The notes under the pieces are model-generated. The model had not been told where the DNA came from and did not search any database. It saw only the letters and a list, made by a program, of their open reading frames with translations. The position numbers and the translations under genes were made by a program. From the NCBI RefSeq assembly GCF_018327705.1, contig NZ_BNEM01000001.1, positions 868,001 to 932,000 on the forward strand: a stretch of 64,000 nt of DNA, in the 5' to 3' direction. This stretch comes from Catellatospora sp. TT07R-123 (lineage in GTDB: Bacteria; Actinomycetota; Actinomycetes; Mycobacteriales; Micromonosporaceae). Below are positions 1 to 7,878 of this stretch, one piece after another; position 1 is the first letter of the stretch; each line of letters opens with the position of its first letter.

Positions 1-2720
1 ATGGTGTTGTAGTGCTCGGCCTGCCGGGTGCGCGGCTGCAGCACGCCCTGGGCCTGGACCGCCGGCCCGGTCGGCGGGGTGTACACCGCGGCGAGCACCC
101 CGAAGATGTTGGCTGCCGCGTCGTGCTCACCGTCGACCGTGGTCTGGATCGACCCGGTGCAACCGGTCTTGCTGGTGATGGGGTGTCCGTGGCTGTCGTG
201 GCCCAGGACGTAGTTGACGACGACCCGGTTGCAGTCGACCGTGCCGACGTTCGGGTCGGTGACCCGCACCTCGTAGGGGACCAGGTCGCCGAACTGGAAC
301 ACCGAGCCGTCGGGCGGGCCGATGATCTGGATGCTGGGCCGGCCGACGCCGACGACGATGCTGGCCGTCGAGATCCGGCCGCCGGTGTCGCGCACCGTCA
401 GGGTCGCGGTGTACTCGCCGTTGGCCGGGTAGGTGAACGTCGGGTTGGCCGCGGTCGAGTCGGTGCTGCCGTTGCTGGTGAAGTCCCAGGCGTAGGTGAT
501 CGCGTCGCCGTCGGGGTCGTTGCTGCCGGCCGAGCTGAACTGCACGGTCAGCGGGGCCGCGCCGGTGGACGGGGTCGCCGAGGCCTGGGCGATCGGCGCC
601 CGGTTGCCGCCGTTGTTGTACTCGATGCGGTAGAGGGCCGAGTTGGCGTCGCCGCCGAACCAGGTCGTGCCGTAGTCGAGCACGTACAGGGCGCCGTCCG
701 GCCCGAACTCCAGGTCCATGATCGCGGTTCCGGACCAGGGCAGCGGGTCGATCGCACCGGCGGTGCCGTTGGCGTTGATCGTGACCGCTTTGATCCAGCG
801 GCTGGTGAACTCGCCGATGATGGCCTTGCCGTTGTAGGAGGCCGGGAACTTCACGTCGGAGACCAGCGCCGGGTTGAAGTTGTAGACCGGGCCGCCCATC
901 GGGCCGCCGCCGCCCAGCTCCGGCCGCCAGGGACCGGCACCGCCGTACGGCAGCCAGGCGGCCTGCGACGCCGGCAGGGTGGTGATGCCCGTGTTGTTGC
1001 GCGAGTTGTTCGTCGGCCCGCCGGCGCAGTTGAACAGGCCGGTCGACGGGCCGCTGGGGAACGTGTACTCGTTGTACGGGGTGTTGTAGTTCGAGCAGTA
1101 CGGCCAGCCGAAGAAGCCCGGCGCGGTGATCCGCTCGAACGCCACCGTGCCCGCCGGGCCCCGGTTGGGGTCGGCGCCGCCGTCGGGGCCGTAGTCACCG
1201 AGGTAGACGACCCCGGTGGCCTTGTCGACGCTCATCCGGAACGGGTTGCGGAAGCCCATGGCGTACACCTCGGGCCTGGTGTTGGGCGTGCCCGGCGCGA
1301 ACATGTTGCCGGCGGGAACGGTGTAGCCGCCGGTCGCACCCGGCTTGATCCGCAGCACCTTGCCCCGCAGGTCGTTGCTGTTGCTCGCGGTCCGCTGCGC
1401 GTCGAAGGCCGGGTTGCGGTCGGGCCGCTCGTCGATCGGCGCGGAGCCGCCCGAGTCGAACGGGTTGGTGTCGTCGCCGGTGGACAGGTACAGGTTGCCG
1501 GCGGCGTCGAAGTCGATGTCACCGCCGACGTGGCAGCACTGCCCCCGGCTGGTCGGCACGTCGAGGATGGTGACCAGCGACGCCGGGTCGATGGTGTAGT
1601 CGTCGCGCACGGTGAACCGGCCCAGCTTGTTGGAGCCGTTGAACGGGGCGAAGTCCGCCGCCGTGCCGGTCGCCGGGGAATCGCCGGCCGGGGTGCTCAG
1701 CGGGGGCGCGTAGTACAGGTACACCCACCGGTTGGTGGCGAAGTTCGGGTCGGCCTTGATGCTCTGCAGACCCTCCTCGTCGTGGCTGTAGACCTGCAGC
1801 GTCAGCGCGACCTTGGTGTTGCCGTTGACGTCGGTGTACCGGACGACGCCGTCGCGGGAGGTGTGCAGCACCCCGCGGTTCGGCAGCACCGTCAGGCCCA
1901 TCGGCTCGCCCGTCTCGGCCGCGCCCTTGGCCAGGGTCACCTGGCTGAACGTGCCGGTGGGCGGGGCGACCGCGCAGTTGCCGGTGCCCTGCGCCGCGTA
2001 GCGGATGCCGCCGAGCAGGTGGGTGCGGAAGTTGGCCTCGCTGAAGCTCTCCTGGGTGTGGCCGAGGCCGGTGTACCAGGAGCGGCCGCCGTCGTAGGCA
2101 CGGCACCACGAGATCGGGTGGTCGCCGCCCATGCTGCCACCGGTGTACGTGGACTCGTCCAGATTGGCCAGCACGTGCACCGACCCGCGCGGGTTGGTGC
2201 GGTAGTTGTACAGCTCGTCGGTGCGGCTCCAGCTCACCGGAATCCCGGCGGTGGACGGGTGGACGGTGTCCTCGATGCGCACCGTGACCGGCTGGATCGC
2301 CGGGTGGCTGGCGAAGTACGCGCCCACCAGGCCGCCGTACCAGGCCCAGTCGTATTCGGTGTCGGACGCGGCGTGCACGCCGAGGTAGCCGCCGCCGGCG
2401 CGGATGTAGCGCTCGAATGCGGCCTGCTGGGTGGCGTCGAGCACGTCGCCGGTGGTGGACAGCCAGATCACGGCCTTGAATCTGGCCAGGTTGGCGTCGT
2501 TGAACTGGGTGGCGTCCTCCGTCGCCTCGACGGCGAAGTTGTTGGCCGTGCCGAGCTGCTGGATCGCGGTGATGCCCACCGGGATCGAGTCGTGCCGGAA
2601 CCCGGCCGTCTTGCTGAAGATCAGCACCGTGAAGTCAGGGGCGGCGTGCGCGGGGGCGGCGATGAAGCCGAGCCCGGCCAGCACGAGGGTGGCACAGAGC
2701 AGCACTCTGCGTAAGAACAT
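1..2720 (-). CDS. Secreted ThuA / glucose-sorbosone dehydrogenase / PKD protein, 3' end outside the window
   Basis: About 906 codons are visible; the reading frame leaves the window at base 1. The ATG at 2720 starts a Sec signal peptide (residues 1-26, ending APAHA), with GGAGAGG about 12 nt upstream. A ThuA-like fold follows (about 29-240; motifs STTGDVL and GVHAASDTEYDW), then a six-bladed sugar/sorbosone dehydrogenase propeller (about 250-690; HVGGDIDFD, GFRNPFRM, DYGPDGGAD, DLEFGPDGALYVLDYG), then a PKD domain (about 700-785; DPDGDAITYAWDF). The last codons read RQAEHYN, the usual opening of a CBM6 module, so a carbohydrate-binding domain probably lies outside. ThuA proteins act on 3-keto-sugars, so I infer extracellular binding and oxidation of saccharides. 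The domain calls are firm; the substrate is unknown. A 16-bp LacI-type palindrome lies about 345 nt upstream. Confidence 0.93.
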   Translation of the reverse strand, partial: MFLRRVLLCATLVLAGLGFIAAPAHAAPDFTVLIFSKTAGFRHDSIPVGITAIQQLGTANNFAVEATEDATQFNDANLARFKAVIWLSTTGDVLDATQQAAFERYIRAGGGYLGVHAASDTEYDWAWYGGLVGAYFASHPAIQPVTVRIEDTVHPSTAGIPVSWSRTDELYNYRTNPRGSVHVLANLDESTYTGGSMGGDHPISWCRAYDGGRSWYTGLGHTQESFSEANFRTHLLGGIRYAAQGTGNCAVAPPTGTFSQVTLAKGAAETGEPMGLTVLPNRGVLHTSRDGVVRYTDVNGNTKVALTLQVYSHDEEGLQSIKADPNFATNRWVYLYYAPPLSTPAGDSPATGTAADFAPFNGSNKLGRFTVRDDYTIDPASLVTILDVPTSRGQCCHVGGDIDFDAAGNLYLSTGDDTNPFDSGGSAPIDERPDRNPAFDAQRTASNSNDLRGKVLRIKPGATGGYTVPAGNMFAPGTPNTRPEVYAMGFRNPFRMSVDKATGVVYLGDYGPDGGADPNRGPAGTVAFERITAPGFFGWPYCSNYNTPYNEYTFPSGPSTGLFNCAGGPTNNSRNNTGITTLPASQAAWLPYGGAGPWRPELGGGGPMGGPVYNFNPALVSDVKFPASYNGKAIIGEFTSRWIKAVTINANGTAGAIDPLPWSGTAIMDLEFGPDGALYVLDYGTTWFGGDANSALYRIEYNNGGNRAPIAQASATPSTGAAPLTVQFSSAGSNDPDGDAITYAWDFTSNGSTDSTAANPTFTYPANGEYTATLTVRDTGGRISTASIVVGVGRPSIQIIGPPDGSVFQFGDLVPYEVRVTDPNVGTVDCNRVVVNYVLGHDSHGHPITSKTGCTGSIQTTVDGEHDAAANIFGVLAAVYTPPTGPAVQAQGVLQPRTRQAEHYNT

Positions 2721-3064
2721 GATCGGTTTGCACCTCTCCGGTAGGGAGAACAATGAAGACGTGCGCCGATCACGTCTGGACGTACAGCTGTCAGCCGCAC
2801 CTTGGTTCGATGGGCCTCAGGGTGGATCGTGTCTCGATGGGTGGTGCCGCATCCGTCGGACAGAAGTGCCGGACGGTCGCCCCGCCGCAGTGTGATGGGC
2901 ACCCTGTTCGATGCCGTGCCGGTGGCGGGGCACTCCGCGTCTCGCCGGAGTCGATGGGGTGCCGCGAACCGGACCGCCTTAAGCGGACTGCACGTCGTGG
3001 GCGTCCACAAGCGCGCCACGACTGAGGGGCCTGCGTGCCTTCACCTCCTCCCCGGTGCCACTCC

Positions 3065-3080
3065 GGGAGAGCGCTCTCCC
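3065..3080. promoter_or_regulatory. LacI-family-type operator palindrome
   Basis: Perfect 16-bp palindrome GGGAGAGCGCTCTCCC with the central GCGC typical of LacI-family sites in actinomycetes. It resembles the site before the pectinesterase at 49982. It lies 345 nt upstream of the ThuA/sugar-dehydrogenase start, so control of that gene would need a long leader. No LacI-family gene is in the window. Confidence 0.6.
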
Positions 3081-3347
3081 CACAGTGCAGACAGTTAAGC
3101 AGACTCCCCCACCGTTGTGAAGGTTCATCACGTGCCGACCGTCGGGCTCCGACCCGGAGCGGGGTGGTCACCGCCACCGGCCGCGACCACCCCGTCCAGT
3201 TGCGCGGTCGCCTCAGCGCCGCCGAGCTATCGGGCCGACATCGGGGCGGGATCGGTCACAGAGCTGCGAGAGTCAGTGAACCTCGACGCGACAGGCCAAC
3301 CGCAGGCAGCTGGATACGCACATTCTGGGATCCGCGATACGCACCCC

Positions 3348-3377
3348 TGGCAACACTCAGACTCACGATGATATGGT
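3348..3377 (+). promoter_or_regulatory. Candidate promoter of the NRPS-like operon
   Basis: TGGCAA (3348-3353) and TATGGT (3372-3377) are 18 nt apart in an AT-richer patch. Transcription would begin near 3385, after the alternative ATG at 3368, which favours the GTG start at 3428 for the thioesterase. Judged by eye only. Confidence 0.35.
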
Positions 3378-3427
3378 TCAATCCAGTGACAGTTGTCGAT
3401 GTGTTTCCCGAGACAAAGGGTCATTCG

Positions 3428-4195
3428 GTGAAGGGATCGTTGGACGAGCGCTGGTTGCGCCGCTTCCGCGACAGTGACGATTGTAAAACCAAGGTGATCT
3501 GTTTTCCCCACGCCGGTGCCGTCGCGGGAGAATACCGCACGTGGCCAGCGGGACTGCCGTCCGACATCGGCGTCATGGCCGTCCGGTATCCAGGCCGGGA
3601 AGAGCGGTTCGACGATCCGTTTCCGCCCCGGCTGGAAGCCCTCGCGGATGACATCGCCGACGCGCTCAGCGAACTGGCACGGCAGCGAGTGGTGCTGTTC
3701 GGGCACTGCTTCGGCGCCACGGTGGCGCACGAGGTGGCCCTACGCCTGCAAGAGCAGGGAAGCCCGCCGGCCGCCCTGTGCGTGTCCGGCACCCGGCCGC
3801 CGCACGCGCTGGCCGGCCGCCCCACCATCCCCAGCTCGGACGAGGACATCATCGCGCATGTCATGAGCCTGGACGCCGGCCGCGCCGCGGCCCTCGTCGA
3901 TCCCTTCCTGAGGGAGGCCGTGCTTCCCGCCGTCCGCGGCGACTACCACCTGGTGGGCGGCTATTCCGGTGGCTCGCGACCGGCACTCGCCTGCCCGATC
4001 TACGCCTACGCCGGTGACGCCGACCCCGAATTGACACCGGCGGAGATGCAGGGCTGGGCGGACATGACGCGTGGCGGCTTCCGGTTCCGGGTGCTGCCCG
4101 GCGGGCATTTCTACCTGAAACCCGAAGAGGCCACGCTGCTCGCGGATCTGCGAAACGTGTTGGACGTCGTCAGAACCGGCACGACGGCCTCCTGA
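3428..4195 (+). CDS. Type II thioesterase (alpha/beta hydrolase) with a cysteine nucleophile
   Basis: 255 aa, the normal size for stand-alone thioesterases that clear mis-primed or stalled carrier proteins in NRPS/PKS systems. Visible family marks are CFPHAG near residue 25, YPGRE near 54, a nucleophile elbow GHCFGA at 92-97, Asp in GDADP (197/199) and His in GGHFYL (227). The elbow is normally GHSxG; here codon TGC gives Cys94 instead of Ser. The GTG at 3428 has AAAGGG 7 nt upstream and gives the usual N-terminus; an in-frame ATG at 3368 would add 20 residues. First gene of an operon with the carrier protein, adenylation protein and two oxidoreductases. It may remove misloaded acyl groups from the carrier, or act as a product-releasing or transferring enzyme because of the Cys. 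Confidence 0.9.
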   Translation: MKGSLDERWLRRFRDSDDCKTKVICFPHAGAVAGEYRTWPAGLPSDIGVMAVRYPGREERFDDPFPPRLEALADDIADALSELARQRVVLFGHCFGATVAHEVALRLQEQGSPPAALCVSGTRPPHALAGRPTIPSSDEDIIAHVMSLDAGRAAALVDPFLREAVLPAVRGDYHLVGGYSGGSRPALACPIYAYAGDADPELTPAEMQGWADMTRGGFRFRVLPGGHFYLKPEEATLLADLRNVLDVVRTGTTAS

Positions 4196-4250
4196 GGTAA
4201 ACAAAGAAAGCCCTCGCAGTGAACGACAACCGATTGGGCATGTGCAGATC

Positions 4251-4544
4251 ATGGCAGAAGTGACAAGCTCTCATGATGCCGACGTGCGGAATGAGGATCA
4301 ATCTCCTCTCATCAGTCTCGTCCGTTCGGCTTGGCAACAGACTCTCGGCTACGACACTCCCGACATCGACGCGAGCTTCTTTGACGAAGGCGGCGACTCG
4401 TTCGTACTCATCGTTCTCATCGGCAAGATTGAGAAAGCCTCCGGAATCACGATCAGGGCCGTCGACGTCCTTCGCGCCCCCACGATACGAAAGCAGGCCG
4501 CTCTACTCAGCCGGCTGACGGACAAGGACCGCGTGGCGGACTGA
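4251..4544 (+). CDS. Free-standing peptidyl/acyl carrier protein
   Basis: 97 aa. The phosphopantetheine site is GGDSFVL, with the Ser in the usual place at the start of helix 2, preceded by the family pattern SFFDEGGDS. The protein is acidic and has the expected three-helix length after a roughly 20-residue N-terminal tail. I chose the ATG at 4251; a GTG at 4242 would add three residues, and neither has a strong ribosome site. Its stop codon overlaps the next start (TGATG), so it is translationally coupled to the adenylation protein, which is its probable loading partner. The flavoprotein and dehydrogenase downstream are then candidates to modify the carrier-bound aminoacyl group. Confidence 0.88.
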   Translation: MAEVTSSHDADVRNEDQSPLISLVRSAWQQTLGYDTPDIDASFFDEGGDSFVLIVLIGKIEKASGITIRAVDVLRAPTIRKQAALLSRLTDKDRVAD

Positions 4545-6673
4545 TGGAATCCCGATGGCCACCCGATGGCGACACGCACGTCAGCCGATGCCCCATCGAG
4601 CCGTCCGCCGCGATCGTGACGTCGGTGCAGCGGCAGTCGCAGGCGCTGAACGTGTCACCGTCGTCCATCCTCGTGGGCGCGTTCGGCCTCACGCTGTCCA
4701 GACTGACCGGGGTGAGCACGGTACTGGTCGACGTCGGCCATCCCGACCCCGTCCCGGTCCGCATCGACGTCGACGACGACCTGACGCCGGAGGCGTTCAC
4801 CCGTGGCGTGCATGAATCGCTGACCAGGAACTTGGGCCGGGAGGAGTCTCCCGCCGGCGAAGCCGTCACGCCGCTGGACGTCAGGCACTCCGGCGAACGC
4901 CGTCCGCTCGCCATGCGGCTGGACGGCGCCGGTCACTCATGCGCCGGCTACGTCGACTACGCGGCGGACGTGTGGGAGGGCGGCGAGGCGGAGAGATTCG
5001 TCCTGGACTTCCTGGCCGCCGTGGAACAGCTCACCGAGGCCACGGCGGCGGGGAGTGTCGGCGCGACCTTGGCGGATGTCCGATGCATCTCCGACCAGTC
5101 CCGGAAGATCCTCGAAGCGATCAACGACACCGGTCGCGTCTTCCCCGCGTCGTCCGTGGACGCGCTCTTCCGCGAGGCGGTCGACCGCTGGCCCACCGCG
5201 TCGGCCGTGCGCGACGCGGAGTCGGCGCTGACGTATGCCGAGTTGGCCGTCGCCGCCGCCGAACAGGCCCGCCTGCTGCGTGCGGCCGGTGTCGGACCAG
5301 GCGACACGGTGCTGATCGGTGTTGCCCGGTCGGTGGCGGAGGTGGTGGCCGTGCTGGGCACGCTCTGGGCGGGCGCCGCCTACTGCGGAGTCGATCTGGC
5401 CCAACCCGCGTCGCACACCGCGAGGGTGCTGGCGAAGGCATCACCCGCCGCCGCGATCGTGACCGACGACGCGGCCGGCCGTCTCGCGCCGTTCGGCGTG
5501 GCGTTGGTCGGCGCATGGCAGCCGGGCTGGGAGGGCGGCGGACAGATCGCACCCCCGGTCCAGCCCGACCCGGACCGACTGGCGTATCTCGCCTTCACCT
5601 CGGGCTCGACCGGGGAGCCGAAAGGTGTGGCGATACCGCACCGTGCTGTGATCCGGTTCGTCCACGACAGCCCGTATCTGGGGCTGGGCCCCGGTGAGCG
5701 CTGCCTTCGGCTGGCGCCACTGGCCTTCGACGCTTCCACGCTGGAGATATGGGCCACCCTGCTGACGGGTGCGACCTTGGAGATCTGCCCGCCGGAGGTG
5801 CTGTTCCCGAGCGAGATCGGCGCCTTTCTCGCGGAGCGCCGGATCACCGTCGCGTGGCTCACCGCAGGTCTCTTCGGGCTCGTCCAGGAACACGCCGGAG
5901 AGTCACTGGCGAGCCTGCGGCACCTCTTGATCGGTGGCGACGTGGTGCCCCACGAGCACGTCAAGAGCGCGCTGACGAAGAACCCGGGTCTGGTCATCAC
6001 GAACGGCTACGGCCCGACCGAGAACACGGTCTTCACGACGTACCACTCGGTTCATGATCCCGAGAGTATCGACGGGCCGATTCCCATCGGCGCACCCGTC
6101 CCGGGAACCCGGATCTACGTGCTGGACAGACGCGGCAGGCTGCTGATGCCCGGGGCCGTCGGGGAACTGTATGCCGCCGGCGACGGCCTGGCCGCCGGAT
6201 ACATCAACGACAAGGCCGAGACGGACCGGGCGTTCGGCTTCTTCTCGCCGGACGTGCCGGAACGGCTGTACCGCACCGGCGACCTGGTCCGTATCGACGC
6301 AGCCGGCCGACTCGAGTTCCTGGGACGGGCGGACGACCAGGTCAAGATCCGCGGCTTCCGGATCGAGCTGCACGCGATCAGAGAGTCGCTGCGCGCCCAG
6401 GAAGGAGTCGACGAGGCGTTCGTGACCGTCACGGACGGCGACAGCCTCGACAAGAGGCTCGTCGCCGCGGTCCGGCTGACGCCGGGTTCGGCGATCACGC
6501 CCGCCGACCTGCGAGACCGGCTGCGGGACGAGCTGCCGTCGTACATGGTCCCCGGACTCTGGACGGTCGTGGACCAGCTGCCGATCACGAGCACCGGGAA
6601 GGTCGACCGACGCCGGCTCGCGGCCGACGCCAGACCAGCCAGCTCGTTCGCGGTCAGGAATCGGCATGTATGA
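4544..6673 (+). CDS. Stand-alone NRPS adenylation protein with a degenerate condensation-like N-terminus
   Basis: 709 aa. Residues about 20-185 resemble the C-terminal lobe of a condensation domain (SQALNVSPSSILVGAFGLTL) but have no HHxxxDG motif, so this part cannot be a normal condensation catalyst. The adenylation domain fills about 200-700: A3 FTSGSTGEPKG (351-361), A4 AFDAS (395-399), A5 NGYGPTENT (487-495), A7 YRTGD (576-580), A8 GRADDQVKIRGFRIEL (594-609), A10 Lys686 in STGKVDRR. Aligning by eye with GrsA, the pocket residues read D396, A397, L400, W438, L462, G464, G488, V496, F497, K686 (DALWLGGVFK). This is close to valine codes; Asp at the first position indicates an alpha-amino acid. 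It should load the neighbouring carrier protein. The start overlaps the preceding stop, and the end overlaps the flavoprotein start by 8 nt. Confidence 0.9.
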   Translation: MESRWPPDGDTHVSRCPIEPSAAIVTSVQRQSQALNVSPSSILVGAFGLTLSRLTGVSTVLVDVGHPDPVPVRIDVDDDLTPEAFTRGVHESLTRNLGREESPAGEAVTPLDVRHSGERRPLAMRLDGAGHSCAGYVDYAADVWEGGEAERFVLDFLAAVEQLTEATAAGSVGATLADVRCISDQSRKILEAINDTGRVFPASSVDALFREAVDRWPTASAVRDAESALTYAELAVAAAEQARLLRAAGVGPGDTVLIGVARSVAEVVAVLGTLWAGAAYCGVDLAQPASHTARVLAKASPAAAIVTDDAAGRLAPFGVALVGAWQPGWEGGGQIAPPVQPDPDRLAYLAFTSGSTGEPKGVAIPHRAVIRFVHDSPYLGLGPGERCLRLAPLAFDASTLEIWATLLTGATLEICPPEVLFPSEIGAFLAERRITVAWLTAGLFGLVQEHAGESLASLRHLLIGGDVVPHEHVKSALTKNPGLVITNGYGPTENTVFTTYHSVHDPESIDGPIPIGAPVPGTRIYVLDRRGRLLMPGAVGELYAAGDGLAAGYINDKAETDRAFGFFSPDVPERLYRTGDLVRIDAAGRLEFLGRADDQVKIRGFRIELHAIRESLRAQEGVDEAFVTVTDGDSLDKRLVAAVRLTPGSAITPADLRDRLRDELPSYMVPGLWTVVDQLPITSTGKVDRRRLAADARPASSFAVRNRHV

Positions 6674-7856
6674 CGCCGTCGTGGTGGGGGCGCGCTGCGC
6701 CGGTGCTCCCACCGCTCTGCTGCTGGCGCGCGCAGGCTACCGGGTTCTCCTGCTCGACAGGTCGGCGTACGGCTCCGACACCCTCTCCACGCATCTGCTC
6801 CACCAGCCCGGGGTCGCGGCACTGGCCCGCTGGGGGGTGCTGGAGAACGTCCGGTCGTCGGGCTGCCCGCCGCTGGCACGCACCGTCTACGAGGTCGCCG
6901 ACATCCGCATCGACGGATACGCCGGTGGCGTGGCGGGACAGCGGGCGAAGTTCGCCCCTCGGCGCCGGGTCCTGGACGCGCTGCTGGTGGACGCGGCGGT
7001 CGCGGCCGGCGCCGAATTCCGCGAGCGATGCCGGGTGACCGGCCTGCTGCGGGACGAGGCGGGCCGGGTCGTCGGCGTCGAGGGCAGGCACGGGGACCGG
7101 GCCTTCACCGAACGTGCGCGGCTGGTGGTCGGCGCGGACGGTATGCGCTCCACGGTCGCCACGTTGGCGGCGGCACCGTTCACCGTCCAGGACCCGCTCA
7201 TGACCTGCGCGTACTACACGTACTGGTCCGATGTGCCCGCCGATGCCGTGGAACTGTACGAGCGGCCCGGCGGCTGGGTGGCCGCCCTGCCCACCAACGA
7301 CGAGGCGACGCTGGTGCTGGCATACTCCCCGCAGTCCCGTTTCGGCCAGATCCGAGCCGACCCGGGCCGCGCCTACGACGAGCAGATACGCGTCACGGCG
7401 CCCGCACTGTACGAGCGGCTGCGCAGCGGCAAGCCCGTCGAGCGCCTCCACGGCAGCGGTGACCAGCAGAACTTCTTCCGGCAGGCGACCGGACCCGGCT
7501 GGGTGCTCGTCGGTGATGCCGGCCATCACAAGGACTCCATCACCGCACGCGGCATCAGTGACGCGTTTCAGCAGGTGGAAAGCCTGGTGGCGGAGATTGG
7601 AAGCGTGCTGGGCGCCGATCCCGCGGCGCTCGACGCCGCCCTGGCCCGATTCGGCGAGCACCGGGACGCGACGATGACCCCCGGCTATCAGGCCACGCTC
7701 GGCGTAGCCCGGCTCGCCCCTCTCCACGAGCAGCGGCTCGCCCTCCTGCGGATCGTGCGGTCCGATCCGGAACTCACCGCGACCTACCTCGACATGGTGG
7801 CCGGAATCGTGTCAGCAGACGCCCTCTACACGCCCAAGCTGCTCGCCCGCCTCTGA
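6666..7856 (+). CDS. FAD-dependent oxidoreductase (PHBH/geranylgeranyl-reductase-like flavoprotein)
   Basis: 396 aa. The N-terminal dinucleotide-binding segment is YDAVVVGARCAGAPTALLLARAGYRVLLLDR. The second FAD motif is VVGADGMRSTV (about 155-165), and the third is VGDAGHHKDSITARGISDAF (about 280-299), the GD motif typical of class A flavoprotein monooxygenases and related desaturases. No membrane segment or signal peptide. The ATG at 6666 lies inside the end of the adenylation gene (8-nt overlap), so the two are coupled. By context it probably oxidises the carrier-bound amino acid or its desaturated product. Hydroxylation and desaturation cannot be separated from sequence. Confidence 0.85.
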   Translation: MYDAVVVGARCAGAPTALLLARAGYRVLLLDRSAYGSDTLSTHLLHQPGVAALARWGVLENVRSSGCPPLARTVYEVADIRIDGYAGGVAGQRAKFAPRRRVLDALLVDAAVAAGAEFRERCRVTGLLRDEAGRVVGVEGRHGDRAFTERARLVVGADGMRSTVATLAAAPFTVQDPLMTCAYYTYWSDVPADAVELYERPGGWVAALPTNDEATLVLAYSPQSRFGQIRADPGRAYDEQIRVTAPALYERLRSGKPVERLHGSGDQQNFFRQATGPGWVLVGDAGHHKDSITARGISDAFQQVESLVAEIGSVLGADPAALDAALARFGEHRDATMTPGYQATLGVARLAPLHEQRLALLRIVRSDPELTATYLDMVAGIVSADALYTPKLLARL

Positions 7857-7878
7857 TCACAAGTATTCGGAGTGGAAG

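Larger units (their letters stand above)
2721..3427. other. Intergenic region between the ThuA gene and the thioesterase operon
   Basis: About 700 bases between two divergent genes with no ORF that looks coding. The open frames here lack ribosome sites and recognisable protein composition. It contains the LacI-type palindrome at 3065-3080 and a possible promoter for the rightward operon at 3348-3377. I see nothing else that can be supported. Confidence 0.6.

Noticed and set aside
12..2714. Long open frame on the plus strand across the ThuA gene
   Set aside because: It is the mirror frame of a GC-rich minus-strand gene whose protein has a signal peptide and known domains; the plus-strand product has no recognisable composition.
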